Positions 1 to 6,180 of a stretch of DNA of 12,893 bases are shown one piece after another (positions within the stretch are counted from its first letter, which is position 1; every line of letters starts with the position of its first letter). Origin of the DNA: Propionibacteriaceae bacterium (lineage in GTDB: Bacteria > Actinomycetota > Actinomycetes > Propionibacteriales > Propionibacteriaceae); contig DAIEHO010000267.1 of NCBI GenBank assembly GCA_027353565.1, forward strand, positions 1 to 12,893, read 5' to 3'. Made by a program: the position numbers and the translations under genes. The notes beneath the pieces are model-generated. The model ran no database searches. It saw only the letters and a program-made list of their open reading frames with translations, and had not been told where the DNA came from.

Positions 1-174
1 ACGCCCACCTCGGAGGGCACCAGGACGCTCATCTACGAGGCGTACGTCCAGGGCTTCGGCGCCTACCAGCGCGCCGGCTACTCCGCAGCCATCTCGGTGA
101 TCCTGTTCGTCATCCTCATCACCCTCACGATCGTCCAGATCGCCTGGGTCGACAGGAAGGTTCACTACGCATGA
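1..174 (+). CDS. Carbohydrate-type ABC transporter permease, C-terminal end only (partial)
   Basis: Only the last 57 codons lie in the window; the gene runs off the left edge. The frame reads TSEGTRTLIYEAYVQGFG, then a hydrophobic helix rich in I, L and V, and ends WVDRKVHYA before TGA. This T.GTRTLIYEAY...F pattern followed by a final membrane helix and a short basic tail is typical of UgpA/MalF-type (binding-protein-dependent, CUT1-like) inner-membrane permeases. The stop codon overlaps the ATG of the next gene in an ATGA junction, so the two permeases are translationally coupled and probably form a heterodimeric channel. The assignment rests on the C-terminal pattern and the neighbouring genes; the substrate cannot be told from this piece. 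Confidence 0.85.
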   Translation, partial: TPTSEGTRTLIYEAYVQGFGAYQRAGYSAAISVILFVILITLTIVQIAWVDRKVHYA

Positions 175-1082
175 GCCTCGCCACCATGAAGCCGTCCCAC
201 GAGGCCGAGGCAGCGCGAGGCGCGACGCCACGGCCCGCAGCGACCGGACGCCGCAGCAGCGTGCTGCCGCGGATCTTCGGCGGCTATCTGCCGCTGACCG
301 TCGTCGTGCTGGTCGTCGGACTCCCGCTCGCCTGGATGGTGCTGTCCAGCTTCAAGCAGGTCAGCGAGATCATCACCCTCAACCTCCGCGTCCTGCCGCA
401 GCACTGGAGCTTCGCCAACTACACCGAGGCCTTCCGCACCGCCCCGTTCGGGCGGTTCTTCCTCAACTCGGTGATCGTCACGGCCGTCGGCGCGACCCTG
501 AAGGTGCTGCTGGCGATCCACACGGCGTACGCGCTCGTCTTCGTGCGCTTCCCGGCGAAGAACGTGATCTTCGTGGCCCTCCTGGTGGCGCTGATGGTGC
601 CGCCGCAGGTCGCGATCCTGCCCAACTACATCCTCATCGCAGGCATGAACGGCCTCAACACGTACTGGGGGATCATCGTCCCCAGCCTCGGCACGGCGTT
701 CGGCACGTTCCTGCTGCGCCAGTCGTTCCGCTCGCTGCCGATCTCGATGCTCGAAGCCGCCGAGGTCGACGGGGCCGGGCACCTCGCGCGGCTGTGGCGC
801 ATGGTCGTCCCCGTCACCGCACCGAGCATCGCCACCGTGGCGCTCGTGACGATCGTCTCGGAGTGGAACGAGTACATCTGGCCGCTCATCATCACCACGG
901 ACCCGAACCTCATGACGCTGCCGGTCGGCCTGACGCTGCTCCAGAACAACGAGAGCGGTCCCGCCGGCTACGGCGTGTTGATGGCCGGCGCGGTCATCGT
1001 CATCCTTCCCGTGCTGGCGGTCTTCGCCTTCCTCCAGCGCTACATCGTGGCCGGGCTCACTGCGGGCTCGTCCTCAAACTGA
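171..1082 (+). CDS. Carbohydrate ABC transporter permease (UgpE/MalG-like)
   Basis: This 303-residue integral membrane protein is the second half of the importer channel. After a basic cytoplasmic N-terminus of about 35 residues come about six hydrophobic segments. The EAA loop that docks to the ATPase is clear at about residues 195-214 (EAAEVDGAG, then VVP), the hallmark of binding-protein-dependent permeases. The early motif SFKQVSEI and the NY.EAF segment at about 83-88 are typical of MalG/UgpE-type subunits. The ATG at 171 overlaps the previous stop and has a GGAAGG Shine-Dalgarno sequence at 155-160, ten bases upstream; an ATG at 186 is less likely. The solute-binding protein follows after 19 bp, so this is one operon. 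No ATPase gene is visible, which fits the common actinobacterial use of a shared MsiK/UgpC-type ATPase encoded elsewhere. Confidence 0.93.
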   Translation: MSLATMKPSHEAEAARGATPRPAATGRRSSVLPRIFGGYLPLTVVVLVVGLPLAWMVLSSFKQVSEIITLNLRVLPQHWSFANYTEAFRTAPFGRFFLNSVIVTAVGATLKVLLAIHTAYALVFVRFPAKNVIFVALLVALMVPPQVAILPNYILIAGMNGLNTYWGIIVPSLGTAFGTFLLRQSFRSLPISMLEAAEVDGAGHLARLWRMVVPVTAPSIATVALVTIVSEWNEYIWPLIITTDPNLMTLPVGLTLLQNNESGPAGYGVLMAGAVIVILPVLAVFAFLQRYIVAGLTAGSSSN

Positions 1083-1101
1083 CGAAAGGAACACCATTCA
1101 C

Positions 1102-2448
1102 ATGGCACTATCCCTCGATCGCCGCAACTTCCTCGCCCTCAGCGGCGCCGGGATCGGCGCACTCGCTCTGGGCGCGTGCAGTGGGCCCAGCACGTCAGGC
1201 TCCGCGCCCACGTCGTCCGCGGCGAACGGTACGGACTGGTCCAAGGTCACCCCCGCGGCCGAGATCTCGTTCTGGTCGAACCACCCCGGCAAGTCACAGG
1301 ACATCGAGAACGCTCTCATCGCGGCCTACCACCAGAGCCAGTCCGAGACGAAGGTCACCCTCGTGACGGCTGGCGCGTCGTACGAAGACGTCGCCCAGAA
1401 GTTCCAGACCGCCCAGCAGGGAGGTCAGCTGCCGCACGTCGTCGTCTTCTCGGACGTGTGGTGGTTCCGGTACTTCCTCAACGACTCGATCATCAACCTC
1501 GACGGAGTGCTGAGCTACCTCAAGGTCGACACCGCCGACTACGTGACCAGCCTGTACAAGGACTACTCGTACAACAACCTCCAGTGGGCCATGCCGTACG
1601 CCCGCTCGACCCCGATCTTCTACTACAACAAGGAGATGTGGGCCAAGGCGGGCCTCGAGGACCGCGCCCCGAAGACGTGGCAGGAGTTCGCCACGTGGGC
1701 CCCAAAGCTCAAGGCCGCGAACCCCACCGCCCAGGTGGCGCACATGTACGCGGCGGCCGCGGACTACGACTCGTGGACGCTGCAGAACAAGATCTGGGGC
1801 GAGGGCGGCGCGCTGAGCAAGGACTGGACCGTCACGTGCGACTCGGCTGAGGTCGTGAAGACGCTCCAGTTCACCCAGGACTCCGTGTACAAGGACAAGT
1901 GGGCCGGAGTGTCGGCGAAGGACGTCTCCGCGGACTTCTCGGCCGGCGCCGCCGCATCGTACGTCGGGTCGACGGGATCGTTGGTGGGAGTGCTGAAGAC
2001 CGCCAAGTTCGACGTCGGGGTCGGGTTCCTCCCCGGAGGGTCTCAGGCGACGGACATGGTCTGCCCCACGGGCGGCGCGGGTCTGGGCATCCCCAAGGCG
2101 ATCAAGCCGGAGGAGCAGCTCGCTGCGGCGAAGTTCCTGGCCTTCCTCACCCGGCCGGAGAACACGGCTGCCTTCGCGGGGGCGACGGGCTACCTGCCGG
2201 TACGGAAGTCCAGCGACATGAGTGCGACGTACGCGAAGCTGCCGCAGGCGAAGACCGCCGTCGACCAGCTCTCGCACACCCGGTCCCAGGACTACGCGCG
2301 CGTGTTCCTGCCCGGCGGAGACCGCGAGATCGCGATCGCGAACTCCGACAGCCTCACCCAGCAGGCAGACATCCCCGCCCGCCTCGCCAAGCTCAAGTCG
2401 ACCCTGTCCGGCATCTACACGACGGACGTGAAGCCGAAGCTCTCCTGA
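1102..2448 (+). CDS. Extracellular solute-binding lipoprotein of an ABC importer (UgpB-like)
   Basis: A 448-residue lipoprotein that captures the solute outside the membrane and delivers it to the two upstream permeases. The N-terminus has a twin-arginine-like signal (DRRNFLAL, residues 6-13), a hydrophobic stretch, and a lipobox ALGAC with the acylated cysteine at residue 26, followed by a Ser/Thr/Ala-rich linker. The mature part follows the family 1 solute-binding fold, including ITFWSNH-like, VVVFSDVWW and STPIFYYNKEMWAKAGL segments. The last closely resembles glycerol-3-phosphate binding protein UgpB, but related sugar binders share it, so the ligand is uncertain. AAAGGA at 1084-1089 is the likely ribosome binding site. 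The gene is the last of its operon: a strong hairpin lies 7 bp after its stop codon. Confidence 0.93.
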   Translation: MALSLDRRNFLALSGAGIGALALGACSGPSTSGSAPTSSAANGTDWSKVTPAAEISFWSNHPGKSQDIENALIAAYHQSQSETKVTLVTAGASYEDVAQKFQTAQQGGQLPHVVVFSDVWWFRYFLNDSIINLDGVLSYLKVDTADYVTSLYKDYSYNNLQWAMPYARSTPIFYYNKEMWAKAGLEDRAPKTWQEFATWAPKLKAANPTAQVAHMYAAAADYDSWTLQNKIWGEGGALSKDWTVTCDSAEVVKTLQFTQDSVYKDKWAGVSAKDVSADFSAGAAASYVGSTGSLVGVLKTAKFDVGVGFLPGGSQATDMVCPTGGAGLGIPKAIKPEEQLAAAKFLAFLTRPENTAAFAGATGYLPVRKSSDMSATYAKLPQAKTAVDQLSHTRSQDYARVFLPGGDREIAIANSDSLTQQADIPARLAKLKSTLSGIYTTDVKPKLS

Positions 2449-2454
2449 GGAGAT

Positions 2455-2489
2455 CGGGCGGGGTGCAGCGCACCACTGCACCCCGCCCG
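2455..2489 (+). terminator. Strong stem-loop terminator after the ABC importer operon
   Basis: A perfect 14-bp inverted repeat (left arm CGGGCGGGGTGCAG at 2455-2468, right arm at 2476-2489) with a 7-base loop begins 7 bp after the stop codon of the solute-binding protein. No T-tract follows, which is common for actinobacterial hairpin terminators. It separates the importer operon from the riboswitch-controlled operon downstream. Termination is inferred from position and stability. Confidence 0.82.
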
Positions 2490-2528
2490 GTGCTGGTGTC
2501 ACGAGAACGGATGACCGGGGCGCAGTCG

Positions 2529-2534
2529 TATACT
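2529..2534 (+). promoter_or_regulatory. Candidate -10 element of the thiamine-transport operon
   Basis: TATACT is a good match to the housekeeping sigma -10 consensus in a very GC-rich region. It would place the transcription start near 2541, just where the riboswitch aptamer begins. No convincing -35 hexamer is seen 16-18 bp upstream, so the call rests on the -10 and its position between the terminator and the aptamer. Confidence 0.55.
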
Positions 2535-2539
2535 CGGCA

Positions 2540-2634
2540 CTGAACACGGGAGTCCGGAGACGCCGGGCTGAGAGGAAGGTTCTCTACCTTCGACCGTCGA
2601 ACCTGATCTGGGTCATGCCAGCGCAGGGAGGCAG
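2540..2634 (+). promoter_or_regulatory. TPP (thiamine pyrophosphate) riboswitch, THI element
   Basis: All the conserved blocks of the TPP aptamer are present in order: ACGGGAG at 2546-2552; a P3-type helix (GTCCGG pairing with CCGGGC); CTGAGA at 2568-2573; a variable hairpin (GAAGGT 2575-2580 with ACCTTC 2586-2591); GACCGTCGAACCTGATCTGG from 2592; then TCATGCCAGCG and CAGGGAG. It binds thiamine pyrophosphate and lowers expression of the downstream genes when TPP is plentiful. The thiamine-type importer genes directly downstream agree with this. The outer P1 boundary is approximate. The aptamer is followed by an 8-bp hairpin and, 58 bp after its end, by the ykoE start codon. Confidence 0.96.
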
Positions 2635-2639
2635 CTCGA

Positions 2640-2658
2640 GACGCCGACCGTCGGCGTC
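2640..2658 (+). promoter_or_regulatory. Hairpin in the riboswitch expression platform
   Basis: GACGCCGA at 2640-2647 and TCGGCGTC at 2651-2658 form a perfect 8-bp stem with a 3-base loop between the TPP aptamer and the ykoE ribosome binding site. It has no T-tract, so it could be a weak or factor-assisted terminator, or a structure affecting translation. Its 3' arm (2652-2658) is also complementary to aptamer bases 2559-2565 (GACGCCG), a possible alternative pairing. The regulatory role is inferred. Confidence 0.5.
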
Positions 2659-2677
2659 GACCCGTGCCCGAACCGAC

Positions 2678-2684
2678 AAGGGGA
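2678..2684 (+). promoter_or_regulatory. Ribosome binding site of ykoE
   Basis: AAGGGGA lies 7 bases before the ATG at 2692 and fixes that start. It is the first strong Shine-Dalgarno sequence after the riboswitch and would be the target if the switch acts on translation. Confidence 0.7.
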
Positions 2685-2691
2685 CAGGCAC

Positions 2692-3306
2692 ATGGCAACA
2701 GCTTCAACACCCACAACCACCTCGCGCACGTACGGGTGGCGAGTCGTCGACATCGTCGTCGCGGCCGTACTCGGCGTCGCGACAGGCATCATCTTCGTCG
2801 GCTGGAACTTCGTCGGCGGCGCAGGCTACGACGTGTTCAACGCGGTGACCCCCGGTCTTGGCGGGCTGGCCGTCGGGATCTGGCTGCTCGGGGGCATCCT
2901 CGGTGGCCTGGTCATCCGCAAGCCCGGCGCCGCTGTCGCGGTCGAGCTGCTCGCCGCTCTCGTCTCGGCGGCTGTGGGCAACCAGTGGGGGATCACCACG
3001 CTCTACTCCGGCCTCGCCCAGGGACTCGGCGCCGAGCTCGTCTTCCTCGCCCTCGCCTATCGGCGGTGGGGGCTCGTCCCCGCCGCCCTCGCGGGCGCAG
3101 GCGCTGCGGTGGCGGAGTGGATCCTCGAGTTCGCGATGGGGAACATCGCCAAGTCGGCGGCGTTCAACGTCATCTATCTGATCACCATGATCATCTCCGG
3201 TGCCGTCCTCGCCGGCGGCATCGGATGGGCGCTCACCAAGGCGCTCGCCGCCTCGGGCGCGCTGTCCCGGTTCGAGTCCGGCCGCGAGGCACGTGCGGAC
3301 GTCTGA
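2692..3306 (+). CDS. ykoE: ECF transporter S component YkoE (thiamine/HMP uptake)
   Basis: A 204-residue membrane protein with about five to six hydrophobic helices, a short polar N-terminus and a polar C-terminal tail. In YkoEDC-type energy-coupling-factor transporters, YkoE is the substrate-specific membrane subunit; the substrate is thiamine or its pyrimidine moiety hydroxymethylpyrimidine (HMP). Family-like segments include IIFVGWNFVG, GIWLLGGILGGLVIRKPGAA and NQWGITTLYSGLAQGLGAE. The identification is strongly supported by the upstream TPP riboswitch and by a following dual ATPase and T-component gene. The start is set by the AAGGGGA ribosome binding site. The stop codon is directly followed by the GTG start of ykoD with no spacer, so the subunits are made together. 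Reading frame and codon use look intact. Confidence 0.93.
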   Translation: MATASTPTTTSRTYGWRVVDIVVAAVLGVATGIIFVGWNFVGGAGYDVFNAVTPGLGGLAVGIWLLGGILGGLVIRKPGAAVAVELLAALVSAAVGNQWGITTLYSGLAQGLGAELVFLALAYRRWGLVPAALAGAGAAVAEWILEFAMGNIAKSAAFNVIYLITMIISGAVLAGGIGWALTKALAASGALSRFESGREARADV

Positions 3307-4865
3307 GTGAGACCTGCGCAGGTACGCCTCGACGGCTGGGGCTGGCGGCACGCCGGACGCGCTGCCTGGGCCACCTCCGGCGTCTCGCTGAGCATCGAAC
3401 CCGGTGAGCGAGTGCTGCTCCTCGGGGCGTCCGGCGCGGGCAAGTCCACCCTGCTCCATGCCCTGGCGGGCGTGCTGGGGAGCAGCGACGAGGGCGAGGA
3501 GGCCGGGTCGTTGACGGTCGGCGGGGACCGACCCCGCCCCGGCGGATGCGGCCTCGTCATGCAGGACCCGGACGCCCAGACCATTCTCGAGCGGCTCGGT
3601 GACGACGTGGCGTTCGGGCTGGAGAACATGGAGGTGCCGCGCGACGAGATCTGGCCGCGCGTCCGTGCAGCGCTCACCGAGGTCGGGATCGAGCTCCCGC
3701 TCGATCACAGCACGGAGCAGCTGTCCGGTGGGCAGCGCCAGCGGCTGGCGCTCGCCGGCGCGCTCGCGATGCGGCCAGGCCTCCTGCTTCTCGACGAGCC
3801 GACCGCCAACCTCGACCCGGAGGGTGTCGAGGAGGTACGCGACGCGGTCGGGCGCCTCGTCGCCGACCGGGCGACCACCCTCGTGGTCGTCGAGCACCGC
3901 GTCGCCACCTGGCTGCCGATCGTCGACCGGGTCGTCGTCCTGGCGGCCGGCGGCGGGGTCGTCGCCGACGGCTCCCCGGACCAGGTCTTCCGCACCCATC
4001 GCGACGAGATCGCGGCACTGGGCGCCTGGGTGCCAGGGGTCGGCCACGGGCTCGTACGCCGCGTCGCGCCTGCGGCCCATGAGGCCGTCCTCTGCGCGCA
4101 CGACCTGACGATCGGCTACGAGGCGGACAGGCCGGTGAGAACGGTGACCGCCCTGGAGATCCCCGCCGGCCTGTCCACGACCCTCACGGGAGCCAACGGC
4201 AGTGGCAAGACGACCCTCGCGCTGACGCTGGCCGGCCTGCTTGCTCCCCTGTCGGGCCGGATCCACGCCTCAGCCGCGATCAGCCCGGCGGGCCCCAGAC
4301 GGGTAACCATGCTCCGTGGACGACCACGTTCCCATCGCCGATCCGTCATGCCTACGTCGGGTTCACCCACCGAGCATGCCGAGCCGACACCCGGGGTCGA
4401 CGGCGCGATCACCCGTACGAACCCCATGGACTGGCGCTCGAAGGAGCTGCTGACCCGGCTGGCACGGTCTTCCAGGACCCAGAGCATCAGTTCGTGGCCG
4501 CCACTGTCGCGGGCGAGCTCGCGATCGGGCTGCGCGCGCTGAAACGGCCGGCACCGGAGATCACCACCCGTGTCGGCGAGCTGCTCGAGCAGCTCCACCT
4601 CACCCACCTCTCGAAGGCGAACCCCTTCACCTTGTCGGGCGGCGAGAAACGGCGGCTGAGTGTCGGTACGGTCCTGGCCACCAGCCCGGCTGTCATCTTC
4701 CTCGACGAACCCACGTTCGGGCAGGACCGGCGGACATGGGTCGACCTCGTCCGGCTCGTCACCGCGCAGCTCGACACGGGCACGACGGTCGTCTCCGTCA
4801 CGCACGACCGCGACTACCTGGACCTGCTCGGCGAGCACCACGTACATCTCGGGGCCGCCTCATGA
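3307..4865 (+). pseudogene. ykoD: YkoD dual-ATPase subunit of the thiamine/HMP ECF transporter, interrupted by an insert and a frameshift
   Basis: YkoD carries two ABC ATPase domains on one chain and powers uptake with YkoC and YkoE. Domain 1 is intact: Walker A GASGAGKST (about residues 40-48), Q-loop VMQDPD, signature LSGGQ (139-143), Walker B LLLLDEP (159-165) and switch His about 197. Domain 2 starts normally with Walker A GANGSGKTT. An extra in-frame stretch of 43 codons follows before WRSKELLTRL, with poor GC3. At about 4461 the frame must slip back one base to give GTVFQDPEHQ, then LSGGE (4632-4646), Walker B VIFLDEP and the VTHDRD switch region. One missing G there explains the shift. 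Without correction, translation stops at 4540-4542, losing half of domain 2. The GTG start abuts ykoE; the stop overlaps the ykoC ATG (ATGA). It could be a decaying gene or a sequence error; the nearby insert makes decay more credible. Confidence 0.85.
4275..4411. mobile_element. Candidate small palindromic insertion (MITE-like) with 8-bp direct repeats, inside ykoD
   Basis: CGCGATCA occurs at 4275-4282 and again at 4404-4411, exactly 129 bp (43 codons) apart. The 121 bp between them (4283-4403) is an imperfect palindrome: CATGCTCcGTGG (4308-4319) and CCACcGAGCATG (4367-4378) pair at 11 of 12 positions, and each arm lies exactly 25 bp from its flanking repeat. The insert keeps the ykoD frame open but has a GC3 of about 65%, with codons such as AGA, GTA, CGA and TCA that are rare in the neighbours. 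Removing one repeat unit restores a normal-looking linker between Walker A and Q-loop. It looks like a target-site duplication around a short non-autonomous element. The outer 25 bp are only weakly complementary, so the identity is tentative. Confidence 0.5.
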
Positions 4866-5638
4866 GCGTCGCCAACCGGGCCCCCCTCACGGCGCTCGAC
4901 CAGGTGAACCCGGTCACCCGGATCGCTGCCGCCGTCATCGTCTCGCTGCCGCTGCTCCTCACGCTCGACTGGGTGAGCGGCGCCACCATGGTGGTCATCG
5001 TTCTCGTCGGTGCGCTCGCCCTCGGCTTCGGGCCGGCCTTCATCGCGAAGCGCGTCTGGCCCGTGCTGGCGCTCGCCCCGTTCGCGGGGGTCAACATGGC
5101 GCTGTACGGGAAGCCGGGTGGCACCGTGCACGTCGACTGGTTCCTGGTCCACGTCACCGACAACTCGCTCCGCCTCGCGGTCGCCGTCATGCTGCGCGTC
5201 CTTGCGCTCGGCATGCCCGCCATTCTGCTGTTCACCGGCATCGACCCGACCGACCTGGCCGACGGCCTCGCCCAGGTCTGGCGCCTTCCGGCACGGTTCG
5301 TGCTCGGGGCGCTCGCCGGCTTCCGGCTCGTCAGCCGGTTCGTCGACGACTGGCGCTCACTCGCCCTGGCACGACGGGCTCGCGGGCTGGGAGACACGGG
5401 AACCGTACGCCGCTGGGCCACGATGGCTTTCGCCATGCTCGTCATCGCCATCCGACGCGGGTCGAAGCTCGCCACGGCGATGGAGGCGCGGGGGTTCGGG
5501 ACAGCAGCCCGGACCTGGGCTCGCCCGTCGCGAGTGGGCCGCCCCGACCTCGTCCTGGTCGTCGCGTGCCTCGTAGCAGTGACCGCAGCTCTGGTTGCTG
5601 CCGTCTCCGCCGGTACGTTCTGGGCGGTCTGGTCGTGA
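4862..5638 (+). CDS. ykoC: ECF transporter T component YkoC (thiamine/HMP uptake)
   Basis: A 258-residue membrane protein that couples the YkoD ATPases to the substrate-binding YkoE subunit. It has several hydrophobic helices in the N-terminal half (about residues 20-75 and 103-126), a cytoplasmic coupling region and a final helix at about 229-250. The two diagnostic Ala-Arg-Gly coupling motifs of T components are present: ARRARGLG at about 170-177 and AMEARGFG at about 206-213. The ATG at 4862 overlaps the ykoD stop codon (ATGA); longer readings upstream in this frame run through ykoD and are not supported. Its own stop overlaps the GTG start of the next gene. The reading frame is intact, in contrast to ykoD. 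Confidence 0.93.
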   Translation: MSVANRAPLTALDQVNPVTRIAAAVIVSLPLLLTLDWVSGATMVVIVLVGALALGFGPAFIAKRVWPVLALAPFAGVNMALYGKPGGTVHVDWFLVHVTDNSLRLAVAVMLRVLALGMPAILLFTGIDPTDLADGLAQVWRLPARFVLGALAGFRLVSRFVDDWRSLALARRARGLGDTGTVRRWATMAFAMLVIAIRRGSKLATAMEARGFGTAARTWARPSRVGRPDLVLVVACLVAVTAALVAAVSAGTFWAVWS

Positions 5639-6180
5639 GGAGCGTGAGCCTCGCAGAGGCGCCGGCCACGACCCTGGCCTACGCGGTGTCCCGGGCGCGC
5701 CCGGTCATCCTGCTCGACGGTGGTTCCGGCGCGGGCAAGACGTCCCTCGCGGGGCTGGTCGAGGCGGAATGGCGCACCCACCGCGGTGAGGAGCTCCAGG
5801 TCGTCTCGCTCGACGACGTGTACCCGGGCTGGGACGGTCTCGCAGCCGGGTCCGCTGCGGTCCTGCAGATCCTCGCGAGCTCGAACCCCGGTTACCGCCG
5901 GTGGGACTGGGCAACGTCCCAGCCGGCCGACTGGGTCACCGTCGACCCCAGCCGCCCGATCCTCGTCGAGGGTTGCGGCGCGCTGACCCGCGCCTCCGCC
6001 CCGCTGGCCAGCTGCCGGGTCTGGCTGGAGCTCGACGAGACCGTACGCAAGCGTCGGGCGCTCCGTCGGGACAAGGGGGGCTACGACCCGTACTGGGACG
6101 GCTGGGCCGCCCAGGAGCGGGTCCACTGGCGCGATAACAGCCCGTGGACCCTCGCCGACCTCGTCGTCACGGCCTCCTGA
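5635..6180 (+). CDS. Small P-loop NTPase, uridine-kinase-like, substrate unknown
   Basis: A soluble 181-residue protein. Walker A is GGSGAGKTS (residues 29-37). It is followed by SLDDVYPGWDGL (about 58-69), whose DD and Y resemble the substrate-site Asp region of uridine-kinase-like enzymes, then a hydrophobic strand ILVEGCGAL (about 109-117) and a lid-like basic stretch KRRALRRDKGGYD (about 139-151). The DDxYPGWDGL pattern marks a family I recall as widespread in actinobacteria and usually annotated only as ATP-binding protein or uridine kinase. The GTG at 5635 overlaps the ykoC stop (GTGA); a GTG at 5644 is an alternative. It belongs to the riboswitch-controlled operon, so a role in phosphorylating a salvaged thiamine-pathway compound is possible but unproven. 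It ends directly against the convergent next gene. Confidence 0.82.
   Translation: MRSVSLAEAPATTLAYAVSRARPVILLDGGSGAGKTSLAGLVEAEWRTHRGEELQVVSLDDVYPGWDGLAAGSAAVLQILASSNPGYRRWDWATSQPADWVTVDPSRPILVEGCGALTRASAPLASCRVWLELDETVRKRRALRRDKGGYDPYWDGWAAQERVHWRDNSPWTLADLVVTAS

Noticed and set aside
1294..2547. Long open frame on the minus strand (417 codons) opposite the solute-binding protein gene
   Set aside because: Composition is Arg/Gly/Val-rich with no family motif. The plus-strand gene has a signal sequence, lipobox and conserved motifs. Such mirror frames are normal in DNA with high GC3.
2592..2653. Repeated GACCGTCG (2592-2599 and 2646-2653) as a separate regulatory repeat
   Set aside because: The first copy is part of the conserved TPP aptamer core and the second spans the hairpin loop. 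Eight bases in GC-rich DNA can recur by chance, and no direct mechanism follows from it.
2704..4266. 520-codon open frame on the minus strand opposite ykoE and ykoD
   Set aside because: Low-complexity, Arg/Gly/Asp/Glu-rich sequence that mirrors two recognisable transporter genes; no conserved domain seen.
4455..4470. Programmed -1 ribosomal frameshift in ykoD
   Set aside because: There is no X-XXY-YYZ slippery site and no evident downstream stimulatory structure. A single-base deletion is simpler.
4660..6180. Very long plus-strand frame that could suggest a fusion between ykoD/ykoC DNA and the kinase-like gene
   Set aside because: The part before 5635 is an out-of-frame reading of ykoD and ykoC with Arg/Ser/Pro-rich nonsense sequence. 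Real coding starts at the GTG overlapping the ykoC stop.
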